Source: CBETVX01 sp965539935
GTDB taxonomy: Bacteria; Bacillota; Clostridia; Peptostreptococcales; Caminicellaceae
Direction of reading: 5' to 3'
DNA length: 23,453 nucleotides
NCBI GenBank assembly: GCA_965539935.1
Contig: CBETVX010000047.1
Location: forward strand, 1-23,453
A program made the translations under genes and the position numbers. Position 1 is the stretch's first letter; every line of letters begins with the position of its first letter. The notes under the pieces are model-generated. The model did no database searches. It was not told the origin of the DNA and saw only the letters and a program-made list of their open reading frames with translations. Shown here one piece after another: positions 15,626-23,165 of this stretch.

Positions 15626-15733
15626 GAATAATTAAAAAAAAATAGAGGAAATAATAAAAAAATGGAGAATATTTATAATTAAATCAATTTTTTTTACAAC
15701 CATTACAAAAAATTATAATTAGGAGGTAAATAT

Positions 15734-17116
15734 ATGAGCATTAGAAAAGCAGAACCTTTTAAAATTAAGATGGTTGAGCCAATAAGATTAATACCGAGGG
15801 AAGAAAGAGAAAAAAGGTTAATAGAAGCAGGATACAATCCATTTGCTTTAAGGGCTGAAGATGTGTATATTGATCTTTTAACAGATAGTGGTACAGGTGC
15901 AATGAGTGATAGACAATGGGCAGCTCTAATGATGGGAGACGAATCCTATGCAGGAAGCAGAAGCTTTTATAGATTAGAATCAGTAGTTCAAGATATAACT
16001 GGATATAAGTATGTTATACCATCCCACCAAGGTAGAGGTGCAGAACAAGTAGTATTCCCTAATGTAATCAAGAACAAAGGGGATTATGTATTAAGTAATA
16101 TGCATTTTGATACTACTAAGGCCCATGTAGAGATTGCCGGAGGTAGAGCTATAAATCTAATAGATGAGAAGGCCTTTGATACTGTTACATATGATGACTT
16201 TAAAGGTGATTTTGATTTAGAAAAGCTTGAAGGCTTTATTAAAGAACATGGAACTGAAAAGATAGCTTGTATAGTGGTAACAGTTACATGTAACTCTGCC
16301 GGGGGACAGCCGGTATCAATGAAAAATATAAAAGGAGTTAAAGAAATAGCAGATAAATACGGATTAAAAGTATTCCTAGATGCAGCTAGATATGCTGAAA
16401 ACGCTTACTTTATAAAAATTAGAGAAGATGGGTATAAGGATAAATCAATAAAGGAAATCGCTAGAGAAATGTTTAGCTATGCAGATGGATTTATGATGAG
16501 TGCTAAAAAAGATGGTCTAGTAAACATGGGGGGATTAATTGGTATCAAAGACGATGAAGAGCTTTATACTGCATGTAGATCAACTATAGTTCCTATGGAA
16601 GGTTTCCCAACCTATGGTGGTCTTGCAGGTAGAGATATGGAGGCCCTTGCTGTAGGATTAGAAGAGGCTGTAGAATTTGAGTATCTTGAGTATAGAATGG
16701 AGCAAGTAAAATACTTAGGAGATAGATTAATGGAGGCTGGAGTACCTATCCAATATCCTACTGGAGGTCATGCAGTATTCGTAGATTGTAAAAAGATTTG
16801 TCCCCATATACCATACTATCAGTTCCCAGCACAAGCTGTATGTAATGCAGTTTACTTAGAAGCAGGAGTAAGACCAGTAGAAATCGGTTCATTCTTACTA
16901 GGTAGAGATCCAGATACAGGAGAAAATTTAGAGTCGCCCCTTGAGCTTATGAGACTTACAATTCCTAGAAGAGTATATACTAATAGACATATGGACGTTG
17001 TTGCCGATGCGGTAATAGAAGTATTTAAAAACGCCGATAAACTAGTTGGTTTAGAATTCGAATATGAACCAAAGGTACTAAGACACTTTACTGCAAGATT
17101 AAAACCTATAAAATAA
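15734..17116 (+). CDS. tnaA: Tryptophanase (tryptophan indole-lyase)
   Basis: This 460-residue PLP beta-eliminating lyase probably splits tryptophan to indole, pyruvate and ammonia. The fold landmarks are LLTDSGTGAMS, SHQGRGAEQ, the DAARYAENAYF stretch and SAKKDGLVNMGG with Lys259 as the PLP lysine. Tyrosine phenol-lyase is the close alternative, but three positions follow tryptophanase. Asp126 (FDTT) stands where phenol-lyase has Thr124. Ile384 (VEIG) replaces Arg381 (MERG). His451 (LRHFTA) replaces Phe. An AGGAGG site precedes the ATG. It lies alone between two terminators. I find no tnaC-like leader peptide with a Trp codon and no clear promoter in the 108 bases upstream. Confidence 0.85.
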   Translation: MSIRKAEPFKIKMVEPIRLIPREEREKRLIEAGYNPFALRAEDVYIDLLTDSGTGAMSDRQWAALMMGDESYAGSRSFYRLESVVQDITGYKYVIPSHQGRGAEQVVFPNVIKNKGDYVLSNMHFDTTKAHVEIAGGRAINLIDEKAFDTVTYDDFKGDFDLEKLEGFIKEHGTEKIACIVVTVTCNSAGGQPVSMKNIKGVKEIADKYGLKVFLDAARYAENAYFIKIREDGYKDKSIKEIAREMFSYADGFMMSAKKDGLVNMGGLIGIKDDEELYTACRSTIVPMEGFPTYGGLAGRDMEALAVGLEEAVEFEYLEYRMEQVKYLGDRLMEAGVPIQYPTGGHAVFVDCKKICPHIPYYQFPAQAVCNAVYLEAGVRPVEIGSFLLGRDPDTGENLESPLELMRLTIPRRVYTNRHMDVVADAVIEVFKNADKLVGLEFEYEPKVLRHFTARLKPIK

Positions 17117-17124
17117 TTAAAGAT

Positions 17125-17154
17125 AGAGGTGGCCAAGACCACCTCTTAATTTTT
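17125..17154 (+). terminator. Intrinsic terminator after tnaA
   Basis: AGAGGTGG (17125-17132) and CCACCTCT (17139-17146) form a GC-rich 8-base-pair stem with a 6-base loop, followed by TAATTTTT. It lies in the 49-base gap between convergent tnaA and the DeoR gene. It may work for both strands, although the T-tract is better on the + strand. Confidence 0.87.
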
Positions 17155-17165
17155 AATAAGGAAAA

Positions 17166-17927
17166 CTATATTATTTCCACATTATTTTCTAATAAAATTT
17201 TAGTTATTTCATTATTTGGATATTGGTCGGTTATTATTCCATCTATATCGTCAATAAGAGAAAATTTATAGACTCCATCGTAATCAAATTTATTACTTTC
17301 CATGACTAAATAGCTCTTTTTACTTGAAGATATTATGGCTTTTTTTGTATTACCATCTTCTAGGTCAAAGGTAGTAATACTATGGTCAAATATATCTATT
17401 CCACAGCTTCCAACAAAGGATTTATTGAACTTATAATTTTTAATAAATTCGATAGTAGTTGAACCTGTAAATCCTTCAAGGGATTTATTATAAACTCCTC
17501 CTGTAGAAACTATATTTATTGTTTTACTTTTAGATAGGATTTTAACTATGTCTAGCATATTAGTTACAACAGTTAAGGATTTACTGCTGTCGGCCAAGAG
17601 ATTAGCTAAAATAATATTTGTTGTAGATATATCTAAAAATATAGTATCCCTATCCTTGATTAAGTCAAAGGTTTTTTGAGCAATTTTAGATTTATTTTGA
17701 AAATTTATATTTTTTCTTTCAAAAACATCTATCATTTTTGCAGATTGCCGAACCTTTACAGCACCACCATAGGTTTTCTTTAATAATCCCTTTGATTCTA
17801 AATATCTAAGGTCTTTTCTTATGCAATCTTCAGTAACGTTAAATTTGAGGCTTAGGTCTTTAACTTTAACCTTACCATTAGAGTTTAAAATATTAATAAT
17901 CTCTTGTTGACGTTCTTCGGCAAACAA
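17166..17927 (-). CDS. DeoR-family transcriptional regulator
   Basis: This 253-residue protein has the DeoR layout. An N-terminal helix-turn-helix (residues 3-57: ERQQEIINILNSNGKVKVKD, then LSLKFNVTEDCIRKDLRYLE) is followed by the KKTYGGAV hinge. A sugar-phosphate sensing domain comes next, with DISTTN, VVSTGGVYNKSLEGFTG-like segments, SFVGSCGID and IITD. The start is a TTG codon at 17927-17925 with an excellent AGGAGG site seven bases upstream. It is the second gene of a pair with the HAD phosphatase (11-base gap). DeoR proteins usually sense a phosphorylated sugar, and a linked HAD phosphatase often acts on that sugar phosphate. The regulated genes and the effector are unknown. Confidence 0.88.
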   Translation of the reverse strand: MFAEERQQEIINILNSNGKVKVKDLSLKFNVTEDCIRKDLRYLESKGLLKKTYGGAVKVRQSAKMIDVFERKNINFQNKSKIAQKTFDLIKDRDTIFLDISTTNIILANLLADSSKSLTVVTNMLDIVKILSKSKTINIVSTGGVYNKSLEGFTGSTTIEFIKNYKFNKSFVGSCGIDIFDHSITTFDLEDGNTKKAIISSSKKSYLVMESNKFDYDGVYKFSLIDDIDGIITDQYPNNEITKILLENNVEII

Positions 17928-17938
17928 AGAAATTCCTC

Positions 17939-18856
17939 CTAACTGGATAAACTTAAACTGGTGTTATTTAACATGAATTTGTCTATTACCTTTACGATAC
18001 CGTTATCATTATTTGAAGATGTAATGTAATCAGCTGCAGCCTTTACTTCATCATAGGCATTTTCCATAGCAACCCCAAGACCTGCAACCTTTATCATTTC
18101 TAAATCATTTCCAGAATCACCTACACAAATAACATCCTTAATATCTATATTAAGGATTGATGCTAGTTTTTTAACTGCATGGCCTTTGGTAACGGTATTT
18201 TTAGAAATTTCCAATGAATATTTAGTAGTTTTGCAGGGACAATAGTAATTCAAGAAATCCTTAGGTAAAAAACTATAATCATCAAAAAGGTTTGAATTAA
18301 AATTGTCTTTATTTATAGTAATATAATCATTTAATTCTATACCATGGAAAATCTTCTTCATATCATTTAAAATAGTTGAATCTTCATTAATATAAGTTAT
18401 TTTAGTGGGGAGTATATTATCAGTCATATCTTTAAAATCTATTTCTTCTATATTCATATTATTTATTATGGCGTCAAATATACTAAAATTGTGCAAACTA
18501 TCTACATATACCTTCCCACTGGTTGTATCATGTATATTAAAAAACAGACCAAATTCTTTAGATTTATCATATAAATATAATACTTCATCCTTAGTTAAAC
18601 AATCACTGTGGATTATCTTTGAATTTGTTGTATTTAAAATTACAGAACCACTAGATACAATACAGTATTCATCTTCTCCAATCAAATTTAATTCTTCCAA
18701 ATATTTCTCTATTCCTTGATAGGACCTACCTGTAACTAGAACAACCCTAACACCTAAAGACCTTATTTTATTTATGGCATTTTTTGTTTCATTAGATATA
18801 AAGCCTTTATTATTAATCAATGTTCCATCTACATCTAAGCATAATAGTTTATACAT
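17939..18856 (-). CDS. Cof-type HAD-superfamily phosphatase
   Basis: This 305-residue HAD phosphatase of the Cof/YidA class has motif I DVDGT (Asp8 nucleophile, Asp10) and motif II in VVLVTGRS. A conserved lysine is seen in TVTKGHAVKKLA, and motif IV is GDSGNDLEMIKVAGLGVAMENA. A C2-type cap lies between (about residues 90-190). Such enzymes dephosphorylate sugar phosphates, FMN or PLP; the substrate here is unknown. The ATG at 18856 has a GGAGG site seven bases upstream, and a TGC-TAAAAT extended -10 box lies further up. It is co-transcribed with the DeoR regulator. Confidence 0.9.
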   Translation of the reverse strand: MYKLLCLDVDGTLINNKGFISNETKNAINKIRSLGVRVVLVTGRSYQGIEKYLEELNLIGEDEYCIVSSGSVILNTTNSKIIHSDCLTKDEVLYLYDKSKEFGLFFNIHDTTSGKVYVDSLHNFSIFDAIINNMNIEEIDFKDMTDNILPTKITYINEDSTILNDMKKIFHGIELNDYITINKDNFNSNLFDDYSFLPKDFLNYYCPCKTTKYSLEISKNTVTKGHAVKKLASILNIDIKDVICVGDSGNDLEMIKVAGLGVAMENAYDEVKAAADYITSSNNDNGIVKVIDKFMLNNTSLSLSS

Positions 18857-18878
18857 ATTCTGGCCTCCTTCTTTATAT

Positions 18879-18887
18879 ATTTTAGCA
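18879..18887 (-). promoter_or_regulatory. Extended -10 promoter of the HAD-DeoR operon
   Basis: Reading the - strand, TGCTAAAAT is an extended -10 element (TGn plus TAAAAT) 22 bases before the HAD start codon. No good -35 box lies at the right distance, which is tolerated in extended -10 promoters. Confidence 0.45.
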
Positions 18888-18920
18888 TATGAAAAATAAA
18901 ATCACCTAAAAAAAGAAATA

Positions 18921-19392
18921 TTAAGATATATTTAAGTACTCTTTAATAGTATTGACTACTAGAAGATGATCTTCCTCTTGGCTTAGGCCTGATACAGTTA
19001 TGGTTCCAACCACACCAGTATTTTTTATAGTTAAAGGAAAAGAACCTCCGTATGGGAGCATATTCTAAAGAAATAAATAAATATTTTTCCTCAATAGCCT
19101 TATTGAGATTTTTTAATTTGATGCCTATATAAAGTGAACTTTTATGAAATCTATTTACAACATTCATTTTTCTTTTTATCCATTCATCATTATCTGGAGA
19201 AGTACCTTTAAAGGAGTAATGAAATAATTGATGATTATTTTTAGTAATATCTATAGTTATTCCTTTACTAAGATTTCTTCCCTTATCAACCAATAGCATG
19301 CCTAGTTGTAAAGCATCATCATTATCAAAGCTATTGAATATTAAATTCTTTTCTTAATTTTCTATTTTCTGTAGCGTTTTTTCATAATCCAT
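18921..19392 (-). pseudogene. UPF0303/heme-degrading-domain-like gene broken by a stop and a frameshift
   Basis: Reading from an ATG at 19392 with an AAGAGG site, the protein begins MDYEKTLQKIEN and hits TAA at 19356-19354. It resumes in the same frame as EKNLIFNSFDNDDALQLG, then LFHYSFKGTSPDNDEWIKRK, up to EYAP. One extra base near 19053 then shifts the frame; skipping it continues YGGSFPLTIKNTGVVGTITV, SGLSQEEDHLLVV and a stop at 18923-18921. Joined, the product is 156 residues, the normal size for UPF0303 proteins, with the family segments FHY-x-x-x-GT-x-PDNDEWI, YGGSFP, GVVGT and SGL-x-Q-E-E-D-H all present. The stop is one C-to-T change from a CAA glutamine codon. Two independent lesions make a sequencing error alone less likely. 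An uninterrupted stretch of 118 residues (19299-18943) covers only the middle and ends in frameshifted sequence. Confidence 0.85.
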
Positions 19393-19519
19393 AAAAAACC
19401 TCTTAAAATTTTTAAATGGAAAAATATTAATTCATATTGAATCTCCCATAAAATTATTATACAATAATATAAAACAATAAACAACAATAATAAATAATAA
19501 TATCGATGGAGGGATAATA

Positions 19520-20392
19520 GTGAAAAAAGTTTTGTTAACAGGTGGTTTAGGGTTTTTTTGCACTAGATTTTCAGCTAGGTATAAGGAAGAATTTGAGATT
19601 TTATCAACGGGTAAAGATGATTTAGATATTACTGATGAATTAAAGGTGATGAAGGTATTCAAGGAGTTTAAACCAGATTATGTTATACATGCTGCTGCAA
19701 TAGCTATAACTGATTTTTGCAATAAGCATCCTGAAATTGCTTACAAGGTAAATGTCGGTGGTAGCGTCAATGTGGCTAAGGCATGTAAGGCGGTAAATGC
19801 TAAATTAGTTTTTATAAGTTCAGAACAAGTTTTTAATGGAAATAAAGAGCCAGGTCCATATTCTGAAGAAGATACACCAGTTCCAAATACAGTTTATGGA
19901 GAGAACAAATTAGAGGCAGAGGGATTATTAAAGGAGATATTAGATGAACTCTGGATATTAAGGTTCACATGGCTATTTGGAATGCCCCAAAGAGGTTTTA
20001 ATATAAATGCAAATATTATGTGGAACACAATAACTGCATTATTAAAGGGAGAAAAGATATATGCTTCTCCATATGAGTTTAGAGGCATGACCTACGAAAC
20101 TCAAATGATAGAAAACTTCAAGAAAGTATTTGAACTTCCCTATGGAACTTACCATGTTGGAAGTGAAAATAATAGCAGTAGATATGATGTAGTTAAACAG
20201 ATTCTAACTGAAATGGGATTAGACTCTAGGATAGATGATGTCTTAGTCAAAGATGAAAGTAAATATAATAAAGATTCTCAAAGGGATGTTAGACTTAATA
20301 CTGAGAAAGCTAGAAAACATGGTTTAATATTTACAACAACTGAAGAAGGAATTAAAAAATGTATTAAAGATTATAAATTAGATAGATTATAA
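19520..20392 (+). CDS. RmlD-like NAD(P)-dependent sugar reductase (extended SDR)
   Basis: This 290-residue protein resembles dTDP-4-dehydrorhamnose reductases. The N-terminal nucleotide motif is TGGLGFFC, so the third glycine of GxxGxxG is replaced by Cys14. DYVIHAAAIAITD, the FISSEQVFNG segment, PYSEEDTPVPNTVYG and the YGENK catalytic Tyr-Lys pair follow. The start is a GTG at 19520 with a GGAGGG site. No other dTDP-rhamnose genes are present. It is followed after about 35 bases by a Gfo/Idh/MocA oxidoreductase, so the pair may oxidise or reduce a sugar or cyclitol rather than make rhamnose. That role is inferred. Confidence 0.8.
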   Translation: MKKVLLTGGLGFFCTRFSARYKEEFEILSTGKDDLDITDELKVMKVFKEFKPDYVIHAAAIAITDFCNKHPEIAYKVNVGGSVNVAKACKAVNAKLVFISSEQVFNGNKEPGPYSEEDTPVPNTVYGENKLEAEGLLKEILDELWILRFTWLFGMPQRGFNINANIMWNTITALLKGEKIYASPYEFRGMTYETQMIENFKKVFELPYGTYHVGSENNSSRYDVVKQILTEMGLDSRIDDVLVKDESKYNKDSQRDVRLNTEKARKHGLIFTTTEEGIKKCIKDYKLDRL

Positions 20393-20427
20393 TATAGGTA
20401 AAAAGATTACATATGAGGAGGAGAAAT

Positions 20428-21471
20428 ATGAAGAATATAAATTTTGCGTTAATAGGTTTTGGAGGAATAGCTAAAACCCATGCCCTTGCATCCTTTGATG
20501 CTAATTTAAGATTTGATTTACCTTATTCTTTAAATTTAGTTAATGTAGTTACAAGAAGCCCAAAGGAGATAAAATTACTTAATGTCAAAAATAGCTTAAG
20601 TATAGATGAAGTTTTGGAAGATGAAAATATAGATTTCATAAGTATATGTACTCCAAATGATTCCCATAGAGAAATCGTAGAGAAGGCTGCTGCCTTTGGG
20701 AAAGCCATATATTGTGAAAAACCTCTTTCTTCAAATTATGAAGAGGCATTAAAAATGGCTGAAATTGTTAAGGAAAAGAAAGTAAAAAATGCAGTTGCAT
20801 TGATGTATAGATTTTTACCAGGGGTAAGAATGCTGAAGAGTGAAATTGAGAAGGGAACAATTGGAGAAATAATAGATTTTAAAATAAAAACTTATCATAA
20901 AAGCTATTTAAGTGAAAAGAAAAAAGGTTCATGGAGAACTTTAAAATCATCTGGTGGAGGAGCTTTACTTGATTTAGGTGTACATCTAATAGATTTAGTT
21001 CAGTTCACTATTGGTGATATTAAAGAAGTTGAATCTAAGACTAAGATACACTTTAAAGATAGAAGCTTTGTAGATGAGATTGCCTATTGTGAATTTATTT
21101 TAGAAAATAATATACAAGGTAGTCTAGAGGTATCAAGGGTTTTTGCAGAGAGAGATCAAAGTGATATGTTTGAAATTTATGGTACAAAGGGTAGCATAAA
21201 AGTTTACTTTAAAAGACCCTATGAAATTGAAGTTTATGATTATTCTTCAAACTGTACTAATATATTAAAACCCTCTGGAAATAGTGAGATTTTGAAATAT
21301 TATGCAGGAGAAAGAAGTTCTTTAGGATTTTTCCAAAATGCCCATACTTCATCCTTAATTAATTTTGCAAATTCTATTTATCACAATTCTGATATTGGTA
21401 TTGCTGCCGATTTTGAAGATGCATTAAAATCTCAAAGAGTAATAGATATGGCTTATAAAAATATAAGATAA
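20428..21471 (+). CDS. Gfo/Idh/MocA-family oxidoreductase
   Basis: This 347-residue NAD(P)-dependent dehydrogenase has the Rossmann motif GFGGIAKTHA near the N-terminus, SICTPNDSHREIVEKA, and the family signature YCEKPLSSNYEEA. The C-terminal alpha/beta domain carries GGGALLDLGVHLIDL with the catalytic-site His. Family members oxidise inositols, sugars or sugar acids at a secondary alcohol; the substrate is not readable here. I chose ATG 20428, which has a GAGGAGG site; the in-frame ATG at 20413 lies within that site region. It follows the RmlD-like gene and precedes a glycyl radical enzyme stump and fructose-6-phosphate aldolase on the same strand. Confidence 0.87.
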   Translation: MKNINFALIGFGGIAKTHALASFDANLRFDLPYSLNLVNVVTRSPKEIKLLNVKNSLSIDEVLEDENIDFISICTPNDSHREIVEKAAAFGKAIYCEKPLSSNYEEALKMAEIVKEKKVKNAVALMYRFLPGVRMLKSEIEKGTIGEIIDFKIKTYHKSYLSEKKKGSWRTLKSSGGGALLDLGVHLIDLVQFTIGDIKEVESKTKIHFKDRSFVDEIAYCEFILENNIQGSLEVSRVFAERDQSDMFEIYGTKGSIKVYFKRPYEIEVYDYSSNCTNILKPSGNSEILKYYAGERSSLGFFQNAHTSSLINFANSIYHNSDIGIAADFEDALKSQRVIDMAYKNIR

Positions 21472-21511
21472 TGACTGAAAGTGTTGAAGCTGAATCTAGG
21501 TGGATATTAAG

Positions 21512-21622
21512 ATGACTAAATTAAGTAAAAGAATTGAAAGGCTTAAAGAGATATTATTTAAAGAAAAAAGAGAAATATCCTTAGAAAGGGCGAAGCTTTA
21601 TATAGAAGCTTGGAAAAGATAG
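21512..21622 (+). pseudogene. N-terminal stump of a PflD-like glycyl radical enzyme
   Basis: A 36-codon reading frame with an AGGTGG site encodes RIERLKEILF, REISLERAKLY and AWKR before a TAG. From memory this closely matches the extreme N-terminus of E. coli PflD (RISRLKTALF, REISLERALLY), where about 18 of 30 positions agree. The complete family is roughly 750-800 residues, so over 95% of the gene is absent. I see no continuation in another frame: the aldolase gene starts 43 bases later. Nine further in-frame codons after TAG (IKLLESVIG, stop) are not recognisable. In E. coli pflD lies close to talC, an aldolase of the type that follows here, which supports the identification. A genuine small peptide is less likely. 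Confidence 0.75.
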
Positions 21623-21665
21623 ATTAAATTATTAGAGTCAGTTATAGGATAAAGGAGGAGAAGAA

Positions 21666-22337
21666 ATGGAACTAATATTAGATACTGGCAATGTTGCCGA
21701 CATTAAGGAATTTTATGAGACATTACCTATTGATGGTGTAACAACTAATCCTTCCATAGTTGCTAAAGAAGGCAAGGAATTTAAAGAACTTATTAATGAA
21801 ATAAGTGAAATAATTGGAGAGGAAACGCCAATCCATGCTCAAGTGTTAAGTACAGAATATGAAGAAATAATTGAAGAAGCGAAATTTATTAGTAGTTTAC
21901 GTAAAAACATATATATCAAAATCCCTGTTACAAAGGGTGGCTTTAGAGCTATTAAAGAATTAAAGAAAGAAGGATTAAAAATAACTGCAACGGCAATCTT
22001 TACTGCCCATCAAGGAGTATTAGCAGCAAAAGCAGGTGCCGATTATGTTGCTCCATATGTGAATAGATTAGATAATATTTCAGGCGAAGGTGTTAATGTT
22101 GTAAAAGATTTAGTAAAAATAATTGACCAACATGGTTTTAAAACAAAGGTATTAGCTGCAAGCTTTAAAAATGCTCAGCAAGTAATTGACCTATATAAAG
22201 CTGGAGTTCATAGTGTTACTGTTCCCACAGATGTTCTAAAGGCAATGATGAAACATCCCCTTACAGAGTGGAGCGTGGATAAATTCATAGAAGATTGGGA
22301 AGGTACCTTTGGAAAAGGTTCTAAAACTAATGGCTAG
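21666..22337 (+). CDS. fsa: Fructose-6-phosphate aldolase (transaldolase-like, FSA/TalC)
   Basis: This 223-residue class I aldolase of the small transaldolase family keeps E. coli FsaA numbering exactly. It has Asp6, Asn28, Lys85 as the Schiff-base lysine in IKIPVT, Thr109, Tyr131 and Arg134 in APYVNR, and Ser166 in LAASFKN. Gln59 (HAQV) and Tyr131 are the residues that separate fructose-6-phosphate aldolase from true transaldolase, which has Glu and Phe there. It therefore probably interconverts fructose 6-phosphate with dihydroxyacetone plus glyceraldehyde 3-phosphate, or uses a related ketose. An AAAGGAGGAG site precedes the ATG. It directly follows the stump of a PflD-like gene, as fsa/talC genes do in enterobacteria. 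Confidence 0.88.
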   Translation: MELILDTGNVADIKEFYETLPIDGVTTNPSIVAKEGKEFKELINEISEIIGEETPIHAQVLSTEYEEIIEEAKFISSLRKNIYIKIPVTKGGFRAIKELKKEGLKITATAIFTAHQGVLAAKAGADYVAPYVNRLDNISGEGVNVVKDLVKIIDQHGFKTKVLAASFKNAQQVIDLYKAGVHSVTVPTDVLKAMMKHPLTEWSVDKFIEDWEGTFGKGSKTNG

Positions 22338-22482
22338 ATAGGATTCATTATGATAGTATAGATGGACAATGATGTAATTATTTTTATGTAGAATAAAATT
22401 TATATTATTCCATTGAGCATAGACTTCATTAAGTTTAGTTGGTTCTTGATTTTATATAATTATTAATGTAAAATAAAAAAAG

Positions 22483-22560
22483 GTCTTTGATAAAGATTCT
22501 CAAAGAAGAAATAGGGCATTTAGTTTATTAAAAACTGAATTATGGGGATTTAATTTATAA
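22483..22560 (+). pseudogene. Possible C-terminal remnant of an RmlD-like gene
   Basis: One frame reads VFDKDSQRRNRAFSLLKTE, then LWGFNL and TAA, with a stop shortly upstream and no start codon or ribosome binding site. The DKDSQR piece repeats the NKDSQR near the end of the RmlD-like protein at 19520, and the 16 bases ATAAAGATTCTCAAAG are shared by both places. It lies in the 365-base gap between fsa and the Nudix gene, where I see no other gene. TCTTTGA (22484-22490) and TCAAAGA (22500-22506) also form a small hairpin here. A chance open frame is possible. Confidence 0.35.
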
Positions 22561-22578
22561 TAGTATTGCATATTTTTA

Positions 22579-22587
22579 TGGTATACT
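22579..22587 (+). promoter_or_regulatory. Possible extended -10 promoter of the Nudix gene
   Basis: TGGTATACT is an extended -10 element (TGn plus TATACT) about 125 bases before the Nudix start. There is no convincing -35 box. The leader of about 115 bases shows no structure I can identify. Confidence 0.35.
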
Positions 22588-22711
22588 AATATTAAAATTG
22601 TTCCAGACTTAATGGAATTATAATATATTATTATATAAAATAAAGTCTTATTTAAAGGCTAGATTAATTGTCTAAAGTTTTAGTGGAACATTTTTAAGAG
22701 GAGTGGAACAA

Positions 22712-23131
22712 TTGCGTGAAGAAGTCAGTGCAGGTGGAGTAGTATACTTTGGGAATGCCATATTATTACTTAGAAAATACAACGGTGATTGGGTATTACC
22801 CAAGGGAAAAATAGAAAAAAATGAAAATACAATAGAAACATCAATAAGGGAAGTGGCTGAAGAAGGTGGAGTAAAGGCTGATGTAATAAAATACTTAGGT
22901 AAAATAAATTATTCCTTTAAAAATAGCTGGAAAAACAATGAAATTGTTAATAAAACAGTTCATTGGTATTTAATGAGGGCTAGAAATATGGTATGTAATC
23001 CTCAAAAAGAAGAAGGTTTTGTAGATGCTAGATTTATCCATATAGATAAAGTAAAAAGTCTTGCTAAATATGATGATGAAAAAAATATTATTGATAAAGC
23101 CATAAAAGAAATAATGAAGACCTCACAATAA
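22712..23131 (+). CDS. Nudix hydrolase
   Basis: This 139-residue Nudix-fold enzyme has a complete Nudix box, GKIEKNENTIETSIREVAEEGG plus V, matching GX5EX7REUXEEXGU with all metal-binding glutamates. WVLPKGKIE and the SAGGVVYF opening suggest the Ap4A/MutT-like group that hydrolyses dinucleoside polyphosphates or damaged nucleotides. The start is probably TTG 22712, since GAGGAG ends nine bases before it. A GTG at 22703 touches that site directly and is unlikely to be used. The stop codon falls in the loop of a hairpin shared with the convergent DUF1540 gene. Confidence 0.88.
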   Translation: MREEVSAGGVVYFGNAILLLRKYNGDWVLPKGKIEKNENTIETSIREVAEEGGVKADVIKYLGKINYSFKNSWKNNEIVNKTVHWYLMRARNMVCNPQKEEGFVDARFIHIDKVKSLAKYDDEKNIIDKAIKEIMKTSQ

Positions 23132-23141
23132 AGTGAGGTCT
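23118..23141. terminator. Hairpin between the convergent Nudix and DUF1540 genes
   Basis: AGACCTCAC (23118-23126) and GTGAGGTCT (23133-23141) form a perfect 9-base-pair stem, with the Nudix stop codon in the loop. Neither strand has a strong T-tract, so termination may be partial. Confidence 0.5.
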
Positions 23142-23165
23142 ATTAAAGTATCTTAACTTAGCGTA

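Noticed and set aside
15662..15682. Six-codon frame MENIYN upstream of tnaA as a TnaC-like leader peptide
   Set aside because: It has no tryptophan codon, no Trp-x-x-Pro pattern and no proper spacing to a boxA or Rho site, so nothing supports tryptophan-sensing attenuation.
15707..15733. TATAAT just before the tnaA ribosome binding site as its promoter
   Set aside because: A start from this box would fall inside or after the ribosome binding site, and the only -35-like TTTACA is 15 bases away, so a usable leader would not be made.
15734..17116. Annotation as tyrosine phenol-lyase
   Set aside because: Overall similarity is high, but Asp126, Ile384 and His451 are the tryptophanase residues at the positions that separate the two enzymes.
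18943..19299. 118-residue protein as an intact gene
   Set aside because: Its N-terminus lacks the family start and its last 30 or so residues are frameshifted sequence; the two-lesion pseudogene reading explains the whole segment.
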